Below the pieces are notes generated by a model. The model searched no databases, had not been told where the DNA came from, and saw nothing but the letters and a program-made list of their open reading frames with translations. A program made the translations under genes and the position numbers. From Streptomyces sp. NBC_00457 (GTDB lineage Bacteria; Actinomycetota; Actinomycetes; Streptomycetales; Streptomycetaceae), in NCBI RefSeq assembly GCF_036014015.1, contig NZ_CP107905.1, forward strand, positions 1,674,001-1,738,000: DNA of 64,000 nt, written 5' to 3'. Positions 27,198 to 35,896 of the stretch are shown in pieces. Every line of letters begins with the position of its first letter. Within the stretch, counting starts at the first letter, position 1.

Positions 27198-28586
27198 GTG
27201 ACTGCGCCCGGACAGACCTCGCACAGCGAAGCGGAGACTCCCGCACTCAAGCGGGTCATCGGTCCCGGACTGCTGACTCTGTTCGTAGTGGGCGATGTCC
27301 TCGGCACCGGCATCTACGCCGCCACCGGCGAGGTCGCGGGCAAGATCGGCGGGGCCCTGTGGCTGCCCTATGCGGTCGGCTTCGTGGTCGCCCTGGTCAC
27401 CGCGGCGTCGTATGTGGAGCTGGTCGGCAAGTATCCGCGCGCGGCGGGCGCCGCCCTCTACACCCAGAAGGCCTTCCAGGTCCCGTTCCTGACGTTCATC
27501 GTGGCCTTCATGGTCATGAGTTCGGGGCTGTCCTCGGCGAGTGCGGCGGCCCTGGCGTTCAATGGTGACTACATGGCGGAGTTCACCGATCTCTCACCGA
27601 CGCTCATCGCGATCCTCTTCGTCGTGGCGCTCGCCGCGATCAACCTGCGCGGTGTCGCCGAGTCGGTGAAGGTCAACGTCGCCATCACCTGCGTCGAGCT
27701 GACCGGGCTGCTCGTCATCATCGCGATCGGCGCCGTCGCCGTCCTCGCGGGCGAAGGCGAGCCCGGGCGACTCGGCGACGTGCAGGCGGGCGGCACCGGC
27801 CTGGCACTGGTGACCGGGGTGCTGGGGGCGACGGCGCTCGGCTTCTTCGCCTTCGTCGGCTTCGAGGACTCGGTCAACATGGTCGAGGAGACCAGGAATC
27901 CCGCGCGGATCTTCCCCCGGGCCATCTTCGTGGGCGTCGCCGTGGCCGGCGCGCTGTACGTTCTCGTCGCGCTGATCTCCTCGCTCATGGTCTCTCACCA
28001 GGATCTCGCGGGCTCTTCGGCGCCGCTGTTGCTCGTCGTGCAGGAGAGCGGGGTCGACTTCCCGGCGAAGCTCTTCGCCCTCATCGCGCTGTTCGCCGTC
28101 TCCAACTCGGCCCTGATCAACATGATGATGGCGTCCCGGCTCTGCTACGGCCTGGCCAATGAGCAGGTGCTCCCCCGTGCCATGGGCCGTGTCCTGCCGA
28201 ATCGCCGGACGCCGGTGACGGGCATCGCCTTCGTCACTCTCATCACCGTCGGCCTGGTGACGACCGGCGAGATCAAGGGACTTGGCGACACCACGTCATT
28301 CCTGCTGCTGTGCGTCTTCGCCGTGGTCAACACGGCGGTACTCGTCCTGCGCAAGGACCGTGTGGAGCAACGGCACTTCCGCGCACCCAGCTGGGTGCCG
28401 GTGCTCGGCGTGATCACCTCCGTGATCCTGGCCAGTCCGCTCGCGGAACGGGACGCCGACGTCTACGTCCGCGCCGGCGTCCTGGTCGCGATCGGGCTGG
28501 TCCTGTGGGTGATCAACCGGGTGGCGATGCGTTCGACGACGACGGCTCGAGGGCCGTGTGTCACGGCGAGTCACGGGTACCCGTAG
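27198..28586 (+). CDS. APC-family amino acid permease
   Basis: This transporter of about 462 residues has about 12 predicted helices. It opens with the APC signature LKRVIGPGLLTLFVVGDVLGTGIYA. A helix 6-8 region GFFAFVGFEDSVNMVEETRNPARIFPRAIF contains the FEdxxxxxEE/NP pattern typical of the family. It probably exchanges or imports an amino acid or amine by proton symport. The GTG at 27198 is preferred. The in-frame ATG at 27144 would start inside operator O3, and the 18 codons between have poor GC3, unlike the rest of the gene. The last residues are also unusual, so the C-terminus is flexible. No substrate clue is visible. Confidence 0.85.
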   Translation: MTAPGQTSHSEAETPALKRVIGPGLLTLFVVGDVLGTGIYAATGEVAGKIGGALWLPYAVGFVVALVTAASYVELVGKYPRAAGAALYTQKAFQVPFLTFIVAFMVMSSGLSSASAAALAFNGDYMAEFTDLSPTLIAILFVVALAAINLRGVAESVKVNVAITCVELTGLLVIIAIGAVAVLAGEGEPGRLGDVQAGGTGLALVTGVLGATALGFFAFVGFEDSVNMVEETRNPARIFPRAIFVGVAVAGALYVLVALISSLMVSHQDLAGSSAPLLLVVQESGVDFPAKLFALIALFAVSNSALINMMMASRLCYGLANEQVLPRAMGRVLPNRRTPVTGIAFVTLITVGLVTTGEIKGLGDTTSFLLLCVFAVVNTAVLVLRKDRVEQRHFRAPSWVPVLGVITSVILASPLAERDADVYVRAGVLVAIGLVLWVINRVAMRSTTTARGPCVTASHGYP

Positions 28587-28638
28587 TGCCGAAGTGCCGT
28601 CGAGGCCCTTTCAGCCTCCCTTTCGGGCTCTCTAGGAG

Positions 28639-28941
28639 ATGACTCGGATGCTCTTCATCGGACTGCTCCTCCTCGCGGGCGCCGCCGCGTTCACCGGGCT
28701 CGCAATCAGCGACAATCTGTCCGGCGGCCCTGAGTACACCGTGTCCGTCCTCGGCAACGACATCGCGACCATGAACACCCTGGCCGTCTTCTGCTCCGGC
28801 CTCGCCCTGGCGCTGGTCTTCTGCCTGGGCCTGGCCATGGCGATACGCGCGACAGCCCACCGACGCGCCAGGAGCCCCCGCGCCCGCCGAGCCCGGTTCA
28901 CCGGTCCGGACACGGCGACCGGACCGCACCCTCAGCACTGA
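28639..28941 (+). CDS. Small membrane protein
   Basis: This 100-residue protein has two predicted membrane helices (about 4-24 and 47-70) and a basic Arg/Pro-rich tail of about 30 residues predicted inside the cell. TAGGAG precedes the ATG. It begins 52 bp after the amino acid permease and may be co-transcribed with it. Its end overlaps the convergent esterase gene by 10 bp. No function is recognised. Confidence 0.65.
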   Translation: MTRMLFIGLLLLAGAAAFTGLAISDNLSGGPEYTVSVLGNDIATMNTLAVFCSGLALALVFCLGLAMAIRATAHRRARSPRARRARFTGPDTATGPHPQH

Positions 28942-29897
28942 CGGGGCAGGAGACGGGCGAGCCAGTCGGTGCGGGTGCGGCGGGCCGTGGCCGAGATCTG
29001 TGCCTGCGGGAACAGCGCGTCGAAGCCGTGGAAGCCGCCCGCCCAGACGTGCAGTTCGGCCTGGCCGCCGGCCGCCCAGACGCGGGTGGCGTAGTCGGTG
29101 TCCTCGTCGCGGAAGACCTCGGAGGAGCCGGTGTCGATATAGGTGGTCGGCAGGCCCGAGAGGTCGTCGGCCAGCGCGGGTGAGACGTACGCGGGTATCT
29201 CCTCGTCGGTGAGGTCGCCGAGGACGGCGTGCCATCCGAACGCGTTCATCTCGCCGGTCCAGACACCGGGAACGCCGGAGTACTGGCGGCTGGAGGTGGT
29301 GGCGTTGCGGTGGTCGAGCATGGGGCAGATCAGCACCTGCGCAGCGATCGCCGGGGTGCCGAGATCGCGGGCCAAGAGGGTGACGCCGGCGGCGAGCCCG
29401 CCGCCCGCGCTGGCGCCCGCGACGATGATCCTGGCCGCGTCGATGCCCAGTTCGTCGGCGTGCTCGGCGATCCAGAGCAGGCCCTGATAGCAGTCGTCGA
29501 CCAGGGTGGTGCCGGTGGCCTCCGGGGCGAGCCGGTAGTCGACGGTGACCACGACCGCACCGAACCGGTCGAGCCACTCCAGGGGGATGTCGATCTGCGA
29601 GAAGCGGTCGCCCATGACCATCCCGCCGCCGTGGATCCAGTAGATGCAGGGCGCGGCGGGGGTGGTGGGGTCGGTCCGCGCGGGGCTGAGGACTGACAGG
29701 CCGATCTGGGCGCCGTCCTTGGCGGACACGGTCATGTCGCGCCGCTCGACCTGCCGGTGGGCGAGGAGGGACTCGACGGGCGTCGAGGGGAGCTGACGCA
29801 GTTGGGCGAGGAGTTCCGGGGTGAGCTGGGACATCAGGGGCATGTCGGCCAGGAGTTCGCGCAGTTCGGGGTCAAGGGCGGGGCGTGCCGTGGTCAT
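28932..29897 (-). CDS. Alpha/beta hydrolase, HSL-family esterase
   Basis: This 321-residue cytoplasmic hydrolase of the hormone-sensitive-lipase group has the oxyanion-hole motif HGGGMVMGD near residue 90 and the nucleophile elbow GASAGGGLA near residue 160. A late Asp and the acid-base His lie in the VWAGGFHGFD segment. Such enzymes hydrolyse short acyl esters. It lies 56 bp downstream of a monooxygenase-fold gene in the same direction, and both diverge from an AraC regulator, which suggests that regulator controls the pair. Natural substrate is unknown. Confidence 0.88.
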   Translation of the reverse strand: MTTARPALDPELRELLADMPLMSQLTPELLAQLRQLPSTPVESLLAHRQVERRDMTVSAKDGAQIGLSVLSPARTDPTTPAAPCIYWIHGGGMVMGDRFSQIDIPLEWLDRFGAVVVTVDYRLAPEATGTTLVDDCYQGLLWIAEHADELGIDAARIIVAGASAGGGLAAGVTLLARDLGTPAIAAQVLICPMLDHRNATTSSRQYSGVPGVWTGEMNAFGWHAVLGDLTDEEIPAYVSPALADDLSGLPTTYIDTGSSEVFRDEDTDYATRVWAAGGQAELHVWAGGFHGFDALFPQAQISATARRTRTDWLARLLPRQC

Positions 29898-29953
29898 GGT
29901 TGCTGCCTTTCGGGGCGTCGGGCGAGAAGAGGTCCGTGTTCGATCCGCGGGCT

Positions 29954-30271
29954 TCAGAGAGCGGCCTTGCCGCGGACCGGGACGTAGTCGGTGAACTCGG
30001 ATTCCTTGGCCAGCAGCCCGTCGATCCGCGCCACGATGGCCTGGGCGGCCTCGCCGGCGAAGATCCGGTGGTGGTCCTCCTCACTGGTCCAGCCCTCGGT
30101 GACGTGGACGACGTCGGGGTCGGACGCGGAACGGGAGACCAGGTAGACGACGCAGTGTTCGCTCGCGCCGGGGCTGCCCTCGTTCAGGCCGGTCAGCAGC
30201 AGGTCGACCAGCCGGTCGCCCATTCCGGGCCTGGCGGTCAGGGTGGCGTTGAAGCCATAGGTGGCGTTCAT
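29954..30271 (-). CDS. Antibiotic-biosynthesis-monooxygenase-fold protein (quinol monooxygenase-like)
   Basis: This 105-residue ABM/dimeric alpha-beta barrel protein starts MNATYGFNATLTARPGMGDRLVDLLL. The characteristic HVTEGWTSEEDHHRIF strand-helix follows, like YgiN quinol monooxygenase. These proteins oxidise quinols or polyketides without a cofactor. The ATG at 30271 is taken because it gives the usual family length and has AAGGCAG upstream; the longer open reading frame is not supported. It is the first gene of a two-gene leftward unit with an esterase, divergent from the AraC gene, with a 145-bp shared promoter region. Confidence 0.82.
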   Translation of the reverse strand: MNATYGFNATLTARPGMGDRLVDLLLTGLNEGSPGASEHCVVYLVSRSASDPDVVHVTEGWTSEEDHHRIFAGEAAQAIVARIDGLLAKESEFTDYVPVRGKAAL

Positions 30272-30416
30272 GGCTGCCTTCTTTCTCGGTGAGGGAGTGA
30301 AGTGATTCCATTGAACGCCGCTGACCTGCGGAAACGTTAGAACAATGCTCGTCGGCGCTTGCACGATCCTCGCAGCCACGGGAGACCGGACGCGGGGATG
30401 GTGCTGCAATGGACGC

Positions 30417-31322
30417 ATGCACCTCGAAGAGCTCCGCACCCTGCTGGCCCGGCACGCCCGCCCCGACTGGACCACCGCCATCGACGGCGTCCTCATCTCG
30501 AAGGTCGACCGGCCGGATCCGCCGGCACCCTCCATGTCCGGCACGGTGCTCGCGGTCATCGCCCAGGGCGCCAAACGCCTCGCACTGGGCGACCGGGTCT
30601 ACGAATACGGCGCCGGGCAGTATCTGGTCGCATCCGTGGACCTGCCCGTCACGGGGCAGTTCACCCAGGTCGAACCCGAGCGACCCGCCCTCGGCTTCGG
30701 CCTGACCCTGGAGCCGTCCGCCGTGGCCGAACTGCTGCTGCGGGCCGGCCCCGGCGACCTCCCCCGCGCCGACTCAGGCGTGCCATCGGGCATCGCCGTC
30801 AGCGACGCGTCAGCCCCGCTGCTCGACGCGGCGGTCCGGCTGCTGCGCCTGCTCGACGAACCTCGCGACCGGGCCGTACTGGCCCCGCTGGTCAAGCGCG
30901 AGATCCTGTGGCGCCTGATCACCAGCGAGCAGGGGGCGACGGTTCGCCAACTGGGCCTGGCCGACAGCGGCCTCAGCCATGTCTCCCGCGCCGTGCGCTG
31001 GATCCGCGAGCACTACGCGCAGCCCTTCCGGGTCGAGGACGTGGCACGCATGTCCGGCATGAGCGTCTCCGCCTTCTACCGCAACTTCCAGGCGGTCACC
31101 GCGATGAGCCCCATCCAGTTCCAGAAGCAGATCCGGCTGCAGGAGGCCAGGCTGCTGCTCGCCACCCACCCGGGCGATGTCACCGGCGTCGGCCGGCGCG
31201 TCGGCTATGACAACCCCTCACAGTTCAGCCGGGAGTACCGCCGCCAGTTCGGGGCTCCCCCGAGCCAGGATGCGGCCCGCCTGCGCGACACCGCACGCAG
31301 TCCCGTGAGCGTCATCCCTTGA
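30417..31322 (+). CDS. AraC-family transcriptional regulator
   Basis: This 301-residue regulator has an N-terminal AraC_N-type cupin domain (about 15-165: SMSGTVLAVIAQGAKRLALGDRVYEYGAGQYL). The C-terminal double helix-turn-helix (about 205-290) includes VEDVARMSGMSVSAFYRNFQAVTAMSPIQF and VGYDNPSQFSREYRR. The ATG at 30417 gives the canonical start. It is divergent from the monooxygenase/esterase pair and upstream of an SDR and likely controls one of these flanking units. The effector is unknown. Confidence 0.9.
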   Translation: MHLEELRTLLARHARPDWTTAIDGVLISKVDRPDPPAPSMSGTVLAVIAQGAKRLALGDRVYEYGAGQYLVASVDLPVTGQFTQVEPERPALGFGLTLEPSAVAELLLRAGPGDLPRADSGVPSGIAVSDASAPLLDAAVRLLRLLDEPRDRAVLAPLVKREILWRLITSEQGATVRQLGLADSGLSHVSRAVRWIREHYAQPFRVEDVARMSGMSVSAFYRNFQAVTAMSPIQFQKQIRLQEARLLLATHPGDVTGVGRRVGYDNPSQFSREYRRQFGAPPSQDAARLRDTARSPVSVIP

Positions 31323-31417
31323 GCGGGCTGGGTGATGGAAGAGGATCATGCAAGGCAGGGCGAGGATAGGTCTACTGTCAACGCAGGTCAGAGCGATTCA
31401 ATGGGGTCATCGGTTCT

Positions 31418-31452
31418 TCCGCGGAGCAGGAAAATGCTTGTCCCTCCGCGGA
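31418..31452. promoter_or_regulatory. Paired TCCGCGGA palindromes upstream of the SDR gene
   Basis: TCCGCGGA occurs at 31418-31425 and 31445-31452, with centres 27 bp apart, just before the SDR gene. The two halves could bind a dimeric regulator or fold into a hairpin. This is weak evidence only. Confidence 0.3.
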
Positions 31453-31478
31453 CCCCACCACATCGCAAAGGACCCAGC

Positions 31479-32228
31479 ATGAAGACCGTTCTGATCACTG
31501 GCACGTCGTCCGGCTACGGGCGGGCGACCGCCCTCCACTTCCACGCGCAGGGGTGGAACGTCATCGCCACCATGCGCACCCCGCGTCCGGACGTCCTCCC
31601 CGAGTCGGACCGGCTCCGCATCGTCGAACTCGACGTGACCGAGCCCGAGTCCATCACCGCCGCGTTCGAGGCGGCGGGGCCCGTCGACGCCCTGGTCAAC
31701 AACGCGGGCGTGCCCTCGATCAGCGTGTTCGAGGGCACGCCCATGGCCCGTGTACGGGAGGTGTTCGAGACCAACACCTTCGGTGTGATGGCGACGACGC
31801 AGGCGGTACTGCCCCGGTTCCGGGAGCGGGGTTCCGGCGTGGTGGTCAACGTGACCTCCAGCGTGGTGCTGGGACACATGCCGCTCTCGGCCGTCTACAA
31901 GGCGAGCAAGATGGCCATCGAGGGGTTCACCGCGTCCCTCGCGCTCGAACTCGCGCCGTTCGGTGTGCGGGCGAAGACGGTCGCGCCGGGCGCCTGCCTG
32001 ACCACGAACTTCGCAGCCAACGCGACGAACGGCGCCTCGCTGGACCAACTGGTCCCGGCGCCCTACGCGGCGTTCGCGAAGAAGGCCATGGACGGCTTCA
32101 TGGGCCAGGACGTCTTCACCGAGGAGAGCGACGTCGCCGAGACGGTCTGGCGGGCCGTGCACGACACGACCGGCCAGCTCCGCTTCCCAGCCGGCCGCGA
32201 CGCGGTCTGGCTCGCCCAGGCGAAGTGA
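31479..32228 (+). CDS. Short-chain dehydrogenase/reductase (SDR)
   Basis: This 249-residue classical SDR has the NAD(P)-binding motif TGTSSGYGRA (residues 7-16), the NNAG motif (DALVNNAGVPS), the catalytic Ser in VTSSVV and the YKASK active-site motif. An AAAGGA ribosome binding site precedes the ATG. The nucleotide loop GTSSGYG suggests NADP. It lies 156 bp after the AraC gene in the same direction, so it may be a regulated target. The substrate cannot be read from sequence. Confidence 0.9.
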   Translation: MKTVLITGTSSGYGRATALHFHAQGWNVIATMRTPRPDVLPESDRLRIVELDVTEPESITAAFEAAGPVDALVNNAGVPSISVFEGTPMARVREVFETNTFGVMATTQAVLPRFRERGSGVVVNVTSSVVLGHMPLSAVYKASKMAIEGFTASLALELAPFGVRAKTVAPGACLTTNFAANATNGASLDQLVPAPYAAFAKKAMDGFMGQDVFTEESDVAETVWRAVHDTTGQLRFPAGRDAVWLAQAK

Positions 32229-32286
32229 CCGACCAGCGGGCAAGGTGACACCGCCTACCGGCTGTTGCCCGCCAGACGGCCCGGCC

Positions 32287-33009
32287 TCACTTCAGGTGCC
32301 GGTCGTAGAACCGGTCCCCGTCCTCCCTCTCGAACCACGGGGTACCGAGGTGTCCGCCCAGATTGGCGTGCAGCGTCTTCTCCTTGCTGCCGAAGGCGTC
32401 GAAGAGGTCCAGGGCCCGTTGCCGGGGGTTCCCTTCGTCGTCCCACTGCAGCAGCATCAGCAGCGGAATGGTGACCTGCCGGGCCTCCTCGCGCTGGGCG
32501 CGGGGCACGTAACCCCCGGCGAAGAAACCGGCGGCCGCGATGCGCGGCTCGGCCACCGCAAGGCGGATGCCGAGGGCGGTCCACCCCGAGTACCCGACCG
32601 GACCGCCGATCTCGGGCAGTGCGAGGAGGGCGTCCAGGGTGGTCCGCCATTCCGGTACCGCCTTTTCGACCAGGGGGCCGACGACGGACTCGAAGATCTC
32701 GTCGACCGGCTCGCCGGCCTGCATCGCCCGGCGGAGGTCGGCGCGGGCCTGCTCGTCGGCGGCGGAGCGGGGTCGGTCACCGCACCCGACGGCGTCGATG
32801 GTGGCCACCGCGTAGCCGTACGCCGCGGTGAGCCGGGCCCGGGCCACCAGCCGGGCATCCCGCTTGGGCAGGCCGTTGTTGTGGGCCATCAGGATCAGCG
32901 GGGCCGGTGCGGCGGATTCGGGCGTCCACAGGGTGCCGGGGATCTCGCCGAGGGTGAATTCGCGTTCGAGGACGCCGTCGTCGAGACGCTGTTCGGAAGT
33001 GAATCGCAT
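32287..33009 (-). CDS. Alpha/beta hydrolase (dienelactone hydrolase-like)
   Basis: This 240-residue alpha/beta hydrolase has the oxyanion strand PLILMAHNNG, a nucleophile elbow GYSGWT rather than the GxSxG consensus, and a terminal LGGHLG His. The fold and length fit small esterases or dienelactone-hydrolase relatives annotated as 'alpha/beta hydrolase' in Streptomyces. It ends convergent to the SDR gene with 58 bp between stops. No operon partner is evident. Function is unassigned. Confidence 0.78.
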   Translation of the reverse strand: MRFTSEQRLDDGVLEREFTLGEIPGTLWTPESAAPAPLILMAHNNGLPKRDARLVARARLTAAYGYAVATIDAVGCGDRPRSAADEQARADLRRAMQAGEPVDEIFESVVGPLVEKAVPEWRTTLDALLALPEIGGPVGYSGWTALGIRLAVAEPRIAAAGFFAGGYVPRAQREEARQVTIPLLMLLQWDDEGNPRQRALDLFDAFGSKEKTLHANLGGHLGTPWFEREDGDRFYDRHLK

Positions 33010-33183
33010 GGTCGTGCCTTTCGGGAGTGCTCGTGAACGGCGCTCCCGGACGACCTGCCTATCGCCCGACCGTGACCCCGGAGGGAAGCACCCATGTCGA
33101 TACGTTCACGGGTACCACCTCCTCGTTCTCTCGCACGGCCTCCGGAAAAGTAGCAGTGGCCGCCTTGGTCCACCAACAGGTTT

Positions 33184-33687
33184 TCAGTGGCTCTGCCGCT
33201 GACGTTCCGCACGCCGCTGGATGAGTTCCTCGACGGCGCTGGGCAAGGTCGTCTCGAAGTCGATCAGCTTCGCCCACGTCGGCGTCATCACGATGCGGAC
33301 CATGCCGTCGTAGAGCGAGCGGACCTCGGCCTCCCACTCGACCCGTTGCTCGGCCGTCATCGTGTACGAGCCGTTCATCTCGAGGTACTCCTCGGGAATG
33401 CCGTCCACGTCGTCGAGTTCGACGGTGCCGCGGACGAGCAGGATCTTGGGCGGGTGCACCTCGGTGTCGATCGTGAGGGCGACGGCCGGGTTGTGACGGA
33501 GCGAAGCCAGCTTCGGGGCGTTCCTCGACGTGCACATCACGATCTCCTTGCCGTTCCAGGAGAAGGCGATCGGGATGTTCCGCGGTGTCCCGTCCTTGGC
33601 CACGTAGGCCAGGCGGCAGAGGTCACGGGCCAGCAGCTCCTGGCTCAGCGGGCGATCGAGGATCTCGGTGACCTGGTCGTTCGTCAT
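33184..33687 (-). CDS. PPOX-class FMN/F420-binding pyridoxamine-phosphate-oxidase-fold protein
   Basis: This 167-residue split-beta-barrel protein begins MTNDQVTEILDRPLSQELLARDLCRLAYVAKDGTP. The conserved IPIAFSWNGKEIVMCTS and HNPAVALTID strands of the PPOX family follow. These small actinobacterial proteins bind FMN or F420 and reduce varied substrates. An excellent AGGAGG ribosome binding site fixes the ATG at 33687; upstream in-frame sequence is non-coding. It is a single gene divergent from a PAP2 phosphatase gene. Confidence 0.85.
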   Translation of the reverse strand: MTNDQVTEILDRPLSQELLARDLCRLAYVAKDGTPRNIPIAFSWNGKEIVMCTSRNAPKLASLRHNPAVALTIDTEVHPPKILLVRGTVELDDVDGIPEEYLEMNGSYTMTAEQRVEWEAEVRSLYDGMVRIVMTPTWAKLIDFETTLPSAVEELIQRRAERQRQSH

Positions 33688-33856
33688 GGTGGGCCTCCTG
33701 GGGTCGGGCGACCAGGGTGGTCGCTTCTGGCCCTGGGACGGAGTCATCACGCCGTTCTCGACATCCTCGGTGGTCAGCGAGACCGATATGGCCGTATGTC
33801 TCCGTGGAGGTTGGTTAGGGTTGCACACACCGGTGACACGATGGGGGGGGCTCGCG

Positions 33857-34540
33857 TTGGATCGCCTGCTGCCCCCGTCCTTGCGCGCGTGGCTGGGGCT
33901 GATCGCGGCCCTCGCCGCTCTGGTGGTCGTCGGGGTCGGAGGCTTGTACGCCGACCAGGGCGAGCCCGGCCGGGTGGACAGGTGGATCATCGAGCCGACG
34001 GCGGACAGCGTGCGGCCGCCGTGGCGGTACGTCGCTCTGACCATCGACTTCCTGGGGGAGCCCGCCGGAGCGGCGATGCTGGTCGTGGCCGCCGTGACGG
34101 GGTGCCTGCTGCTTCGGCGTCCTCGTGCGGCGGTGCTCGTCGTGGTCGGCGTCGGTGTGACCGTGGGGACGGCGAGGCTGCTCAAGCACCTGGTGGGACG
34201 CACCATCCACGGCCCCGGCAACCTGTCCTACCCGAGCGGGCACACCGCCTTCCTCACCGCGCTCGCCCTGGTGGCCGCGCTGCTCGCGACCGGTCGGCTC
34301 GGCCTCGGCAGGACGGCCGGCACATCACTCGTGATGGGAGCGCCGCTGGTGGCCGGCGGCGCCATGGGCTGGGCGCAGGTCGCGCTGGGCGCGCACTACC
34401 CGACCGACGTCCTCGGCGGCTGGTGCACCGCGCTGGCGGTGATTCCGGCGACCGCGTGGCTGGTCGACCGGATCGCCGACCGGCAGGCCGACCGGCAGGC
34501 CGACCGTCTGGCCGACGCCGGTCGGCAGGCGCGTCGCTGA
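33857..34540 (+). CDS. PAP2-family membrane phosphatase
   Basis: This protein of about 227 residues has about six predicted helices and the three-part PAP2 phosphatase signature. The first block, KHLVGRTIHGPG, has R-T instead of R-P. The second is YPSGHTAFL, and the third is GAHYPTDVLGG, which supplies the catalytic His and Asp. It probably dephosphorylates a lipid pyrophosphate or phosphatidate on the outer face of the membrane. The start is uncertain. An ATG at 33788 would include a TTA codon and codons with low GC3; a TTG at 33857 follows a run of eight G at good ribosome-binding distance and is preferred. GTG at 33833 is another option. Confidence 0.75.
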   Translation: MDRLLPPSLRAWLGLIAALAALVVVGVGGLYADQGEPGRVDRWIIEPTADSVRPPWRYVALTIDFLGEPAGAAMLVVAAVTGCLLLRRPRAAVLVVVGVGVTVGTARLLKHLVGRTIHGPGNLSYPSGHTAFLTALALVAALLATGRLGLGRTAGTSLVMGAPLVAGGAMGWAQVALGAHYPTDVLGGWCTALAVIPATAWLVDRIADRQADRQADRLADAGRQARR

Positions 34541-34563
34541 CGGCACGTCATGTCACCGTCGCG

Positions 34564-35889
34564 TCATGCCAAGCGGCGGAATACCGGCTTCACCGGCCGC
34601 CCGCCCACCCAGGGAGTGGGGTCGCCGGCGTCAAGTGCCTTCCGGTACACGGCACATGCCTGGGCCACCACCGCCACGGTGTGGTCGATGTCGGCCTCGC
34701 TGAGCGCGCTGCTCACCACGAACGACGGGGCCAGTACCCCGCCCGCGAGGAGTTGGCGCAGGAACAGGGTGCGGTACGGCTGCGACGGCTGCCGGTTCTC
34801 GTCGAGGGTGGCGAAGACCAGGTTGCTGGCCCGGCCCCGGACGACGACGTGGTCTCCGACGCCCATGCTCGCCGCGGCGTCCCGGACACCGGCCGCCAAC
34901 CGCTCGCCGAGGGCGTGCAGTTGTGCGGTGATGCCCTCCTCGACGTAGGTGGTCTGCACGGCCATCGCGGCGGCCAGGGAGTGCGTTTCCGCACCGTGCG
35001 TGGTGGACAGCAGGAACACCCGCTCGCCGGAGTGACGCAGCCCGCCCCGCTCCATCAGCTCGCGGCGCCCGGCGAGCGCGGAGACGGCGAACCCGTTGCC
35101 CAGCGCCTTGCCGAACGTGGAGAGGTCGGGGACGACGCCGTACAGGCCCTGGGCGCCCGCCTCGGACCAGCGGAGGCCGGTGATCATCTCGTCGAAGATC
35201 AGGACGCAGCCGTACCGGTCCGCCAGCTCACGCAGCCCGGCGAGGTAGCCGGGCGGCGGCTCGATGTGGCCGGCGGGTTCGAGGATCAGGCAGGCGATCT
35301 CGCCGACGTACCGGTTGAGCAGCGCCTCCGTGGCGGCAAGGTCCCCGTACGGGAACGCCACGGTGAGCTCGGTGGTCGCCGCCGGAATACCGGCGGACAT
35401 CGGCGTCGTACCGATGAACCAGTCGTCGACGGAGAAGAACGGGTGGTCGCCGCAGATGGCCACCCGTGGGCGCCCGGTGACGGCGCGGGCCAGGCGGACC
35501 GCGGCGGTGGTGACGTCGGAGCCGTTCTTCGCGAACTTCACCATCTCGGCGGTCGGCACCGTGGCCAGGAAGCGTTCCGCGGCCTCGACCTCCACGATGG
35601 ACGGCCTCACGAAGTTGCTGCCGCGGTCGAGTTCCCGCCGGGCCGCCTCGGTCACGCGGGGGTGGGCGTGGCCGAGGCTGACCGACCGCAGGCCTGAGCC
35701 GTACTCGATGTAGCGGTTGCCGTCGATGTCCCACACATGGGCACCGTGGCCGTGGCTGATGACCGGGGCCAGGTGCTCGGGGTACTGGTCGTCGCCCTTG
35801 GCGTAGGTGTGCGCGCCGCCGGGGATCATGGCGTGCAGCCGCTCGTTCGCCTGCCGCGACCGGGGCAGTCGGAATTCTTCGGTGTCCAC
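34564..35889 (-). CDS. Class III PLP aminotransferase/aminomutase (GSA-like), sugar or glycan cluster
   Basis: This 441-residue fold-type-I PLP enzyme is close to glutamate-1-semialdehyde aminomutases (NERLHAMIPGGAHTYAKGDD start). PLP-contact Asp is in LIFDEMITGLRW (D233) and the Schiff-base Lys in STFGKALGNG (K261). GSA-like aminotransferases occur repeatedly in bacterial polysaccharide clusters, where they probably aminate a sugar or a substituent; haem biosynthesis is unlikely here. The GTG at 35889 lies 7 bp downstream of the previous stop. It is the last gene of the 21-gene operon, ending 23 bp before the convergent PAP2 gene. Confidence 0.87.
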   Translation of the reverse strand: MDTEEFRLPRSRQANERLHAMIPGGAHTYAKGDDQYPEHLAPVISHGHGAHVWDIDGNRYIEYGSGLRSVSLGHAHPRVTEAARRELDRGSNFVRPSIVEVEAAERFLATVPTAEMVKFAKNGSDVTTAAVRLARAVTGRPRVAICGDHPFFSVDDWFIGTTPMSAGIPAATTELTVAFPYGDLAATEALLNRYVGEIACLILEPAGHIEPPPGYLAGLRELADRYGCVLIFDEMITGLRWSEAGAQGLYGVVPDLSTFGKALGNGFAVSALAGRRELMERGGLRHSGERVFLLSTTHGAETHSLAAAMAVQTTYVEEGITAQLHALGERLAAGVRDAAASMGVGDHVVVRGRASNLVFATLDENRQPSQPYRTLFLRQLLAGGVLAPSFVVSSALSEADIDHTVAVVAQACAVYRKALDAGDPTPWVGGRPVKPVFRRLA

Positions 35890-35896
35890 GACGACC

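Noticed and set aside
33027..33224. Possible 65-codon gene between the hydrolase and PPOX genes
   Set aside because: It overlaps the end of the PPOX gene, lacks a ribosome binding site and has no recognisable pattern.
34564..35889. Haem biosynthesis glutamate-1-semialdehyde aminomutase (hemL)
   Set aside because: It sits at the end of a glycan operon with no haem genes; a sugar- or glycan-directed aminotransferase is the better reading.
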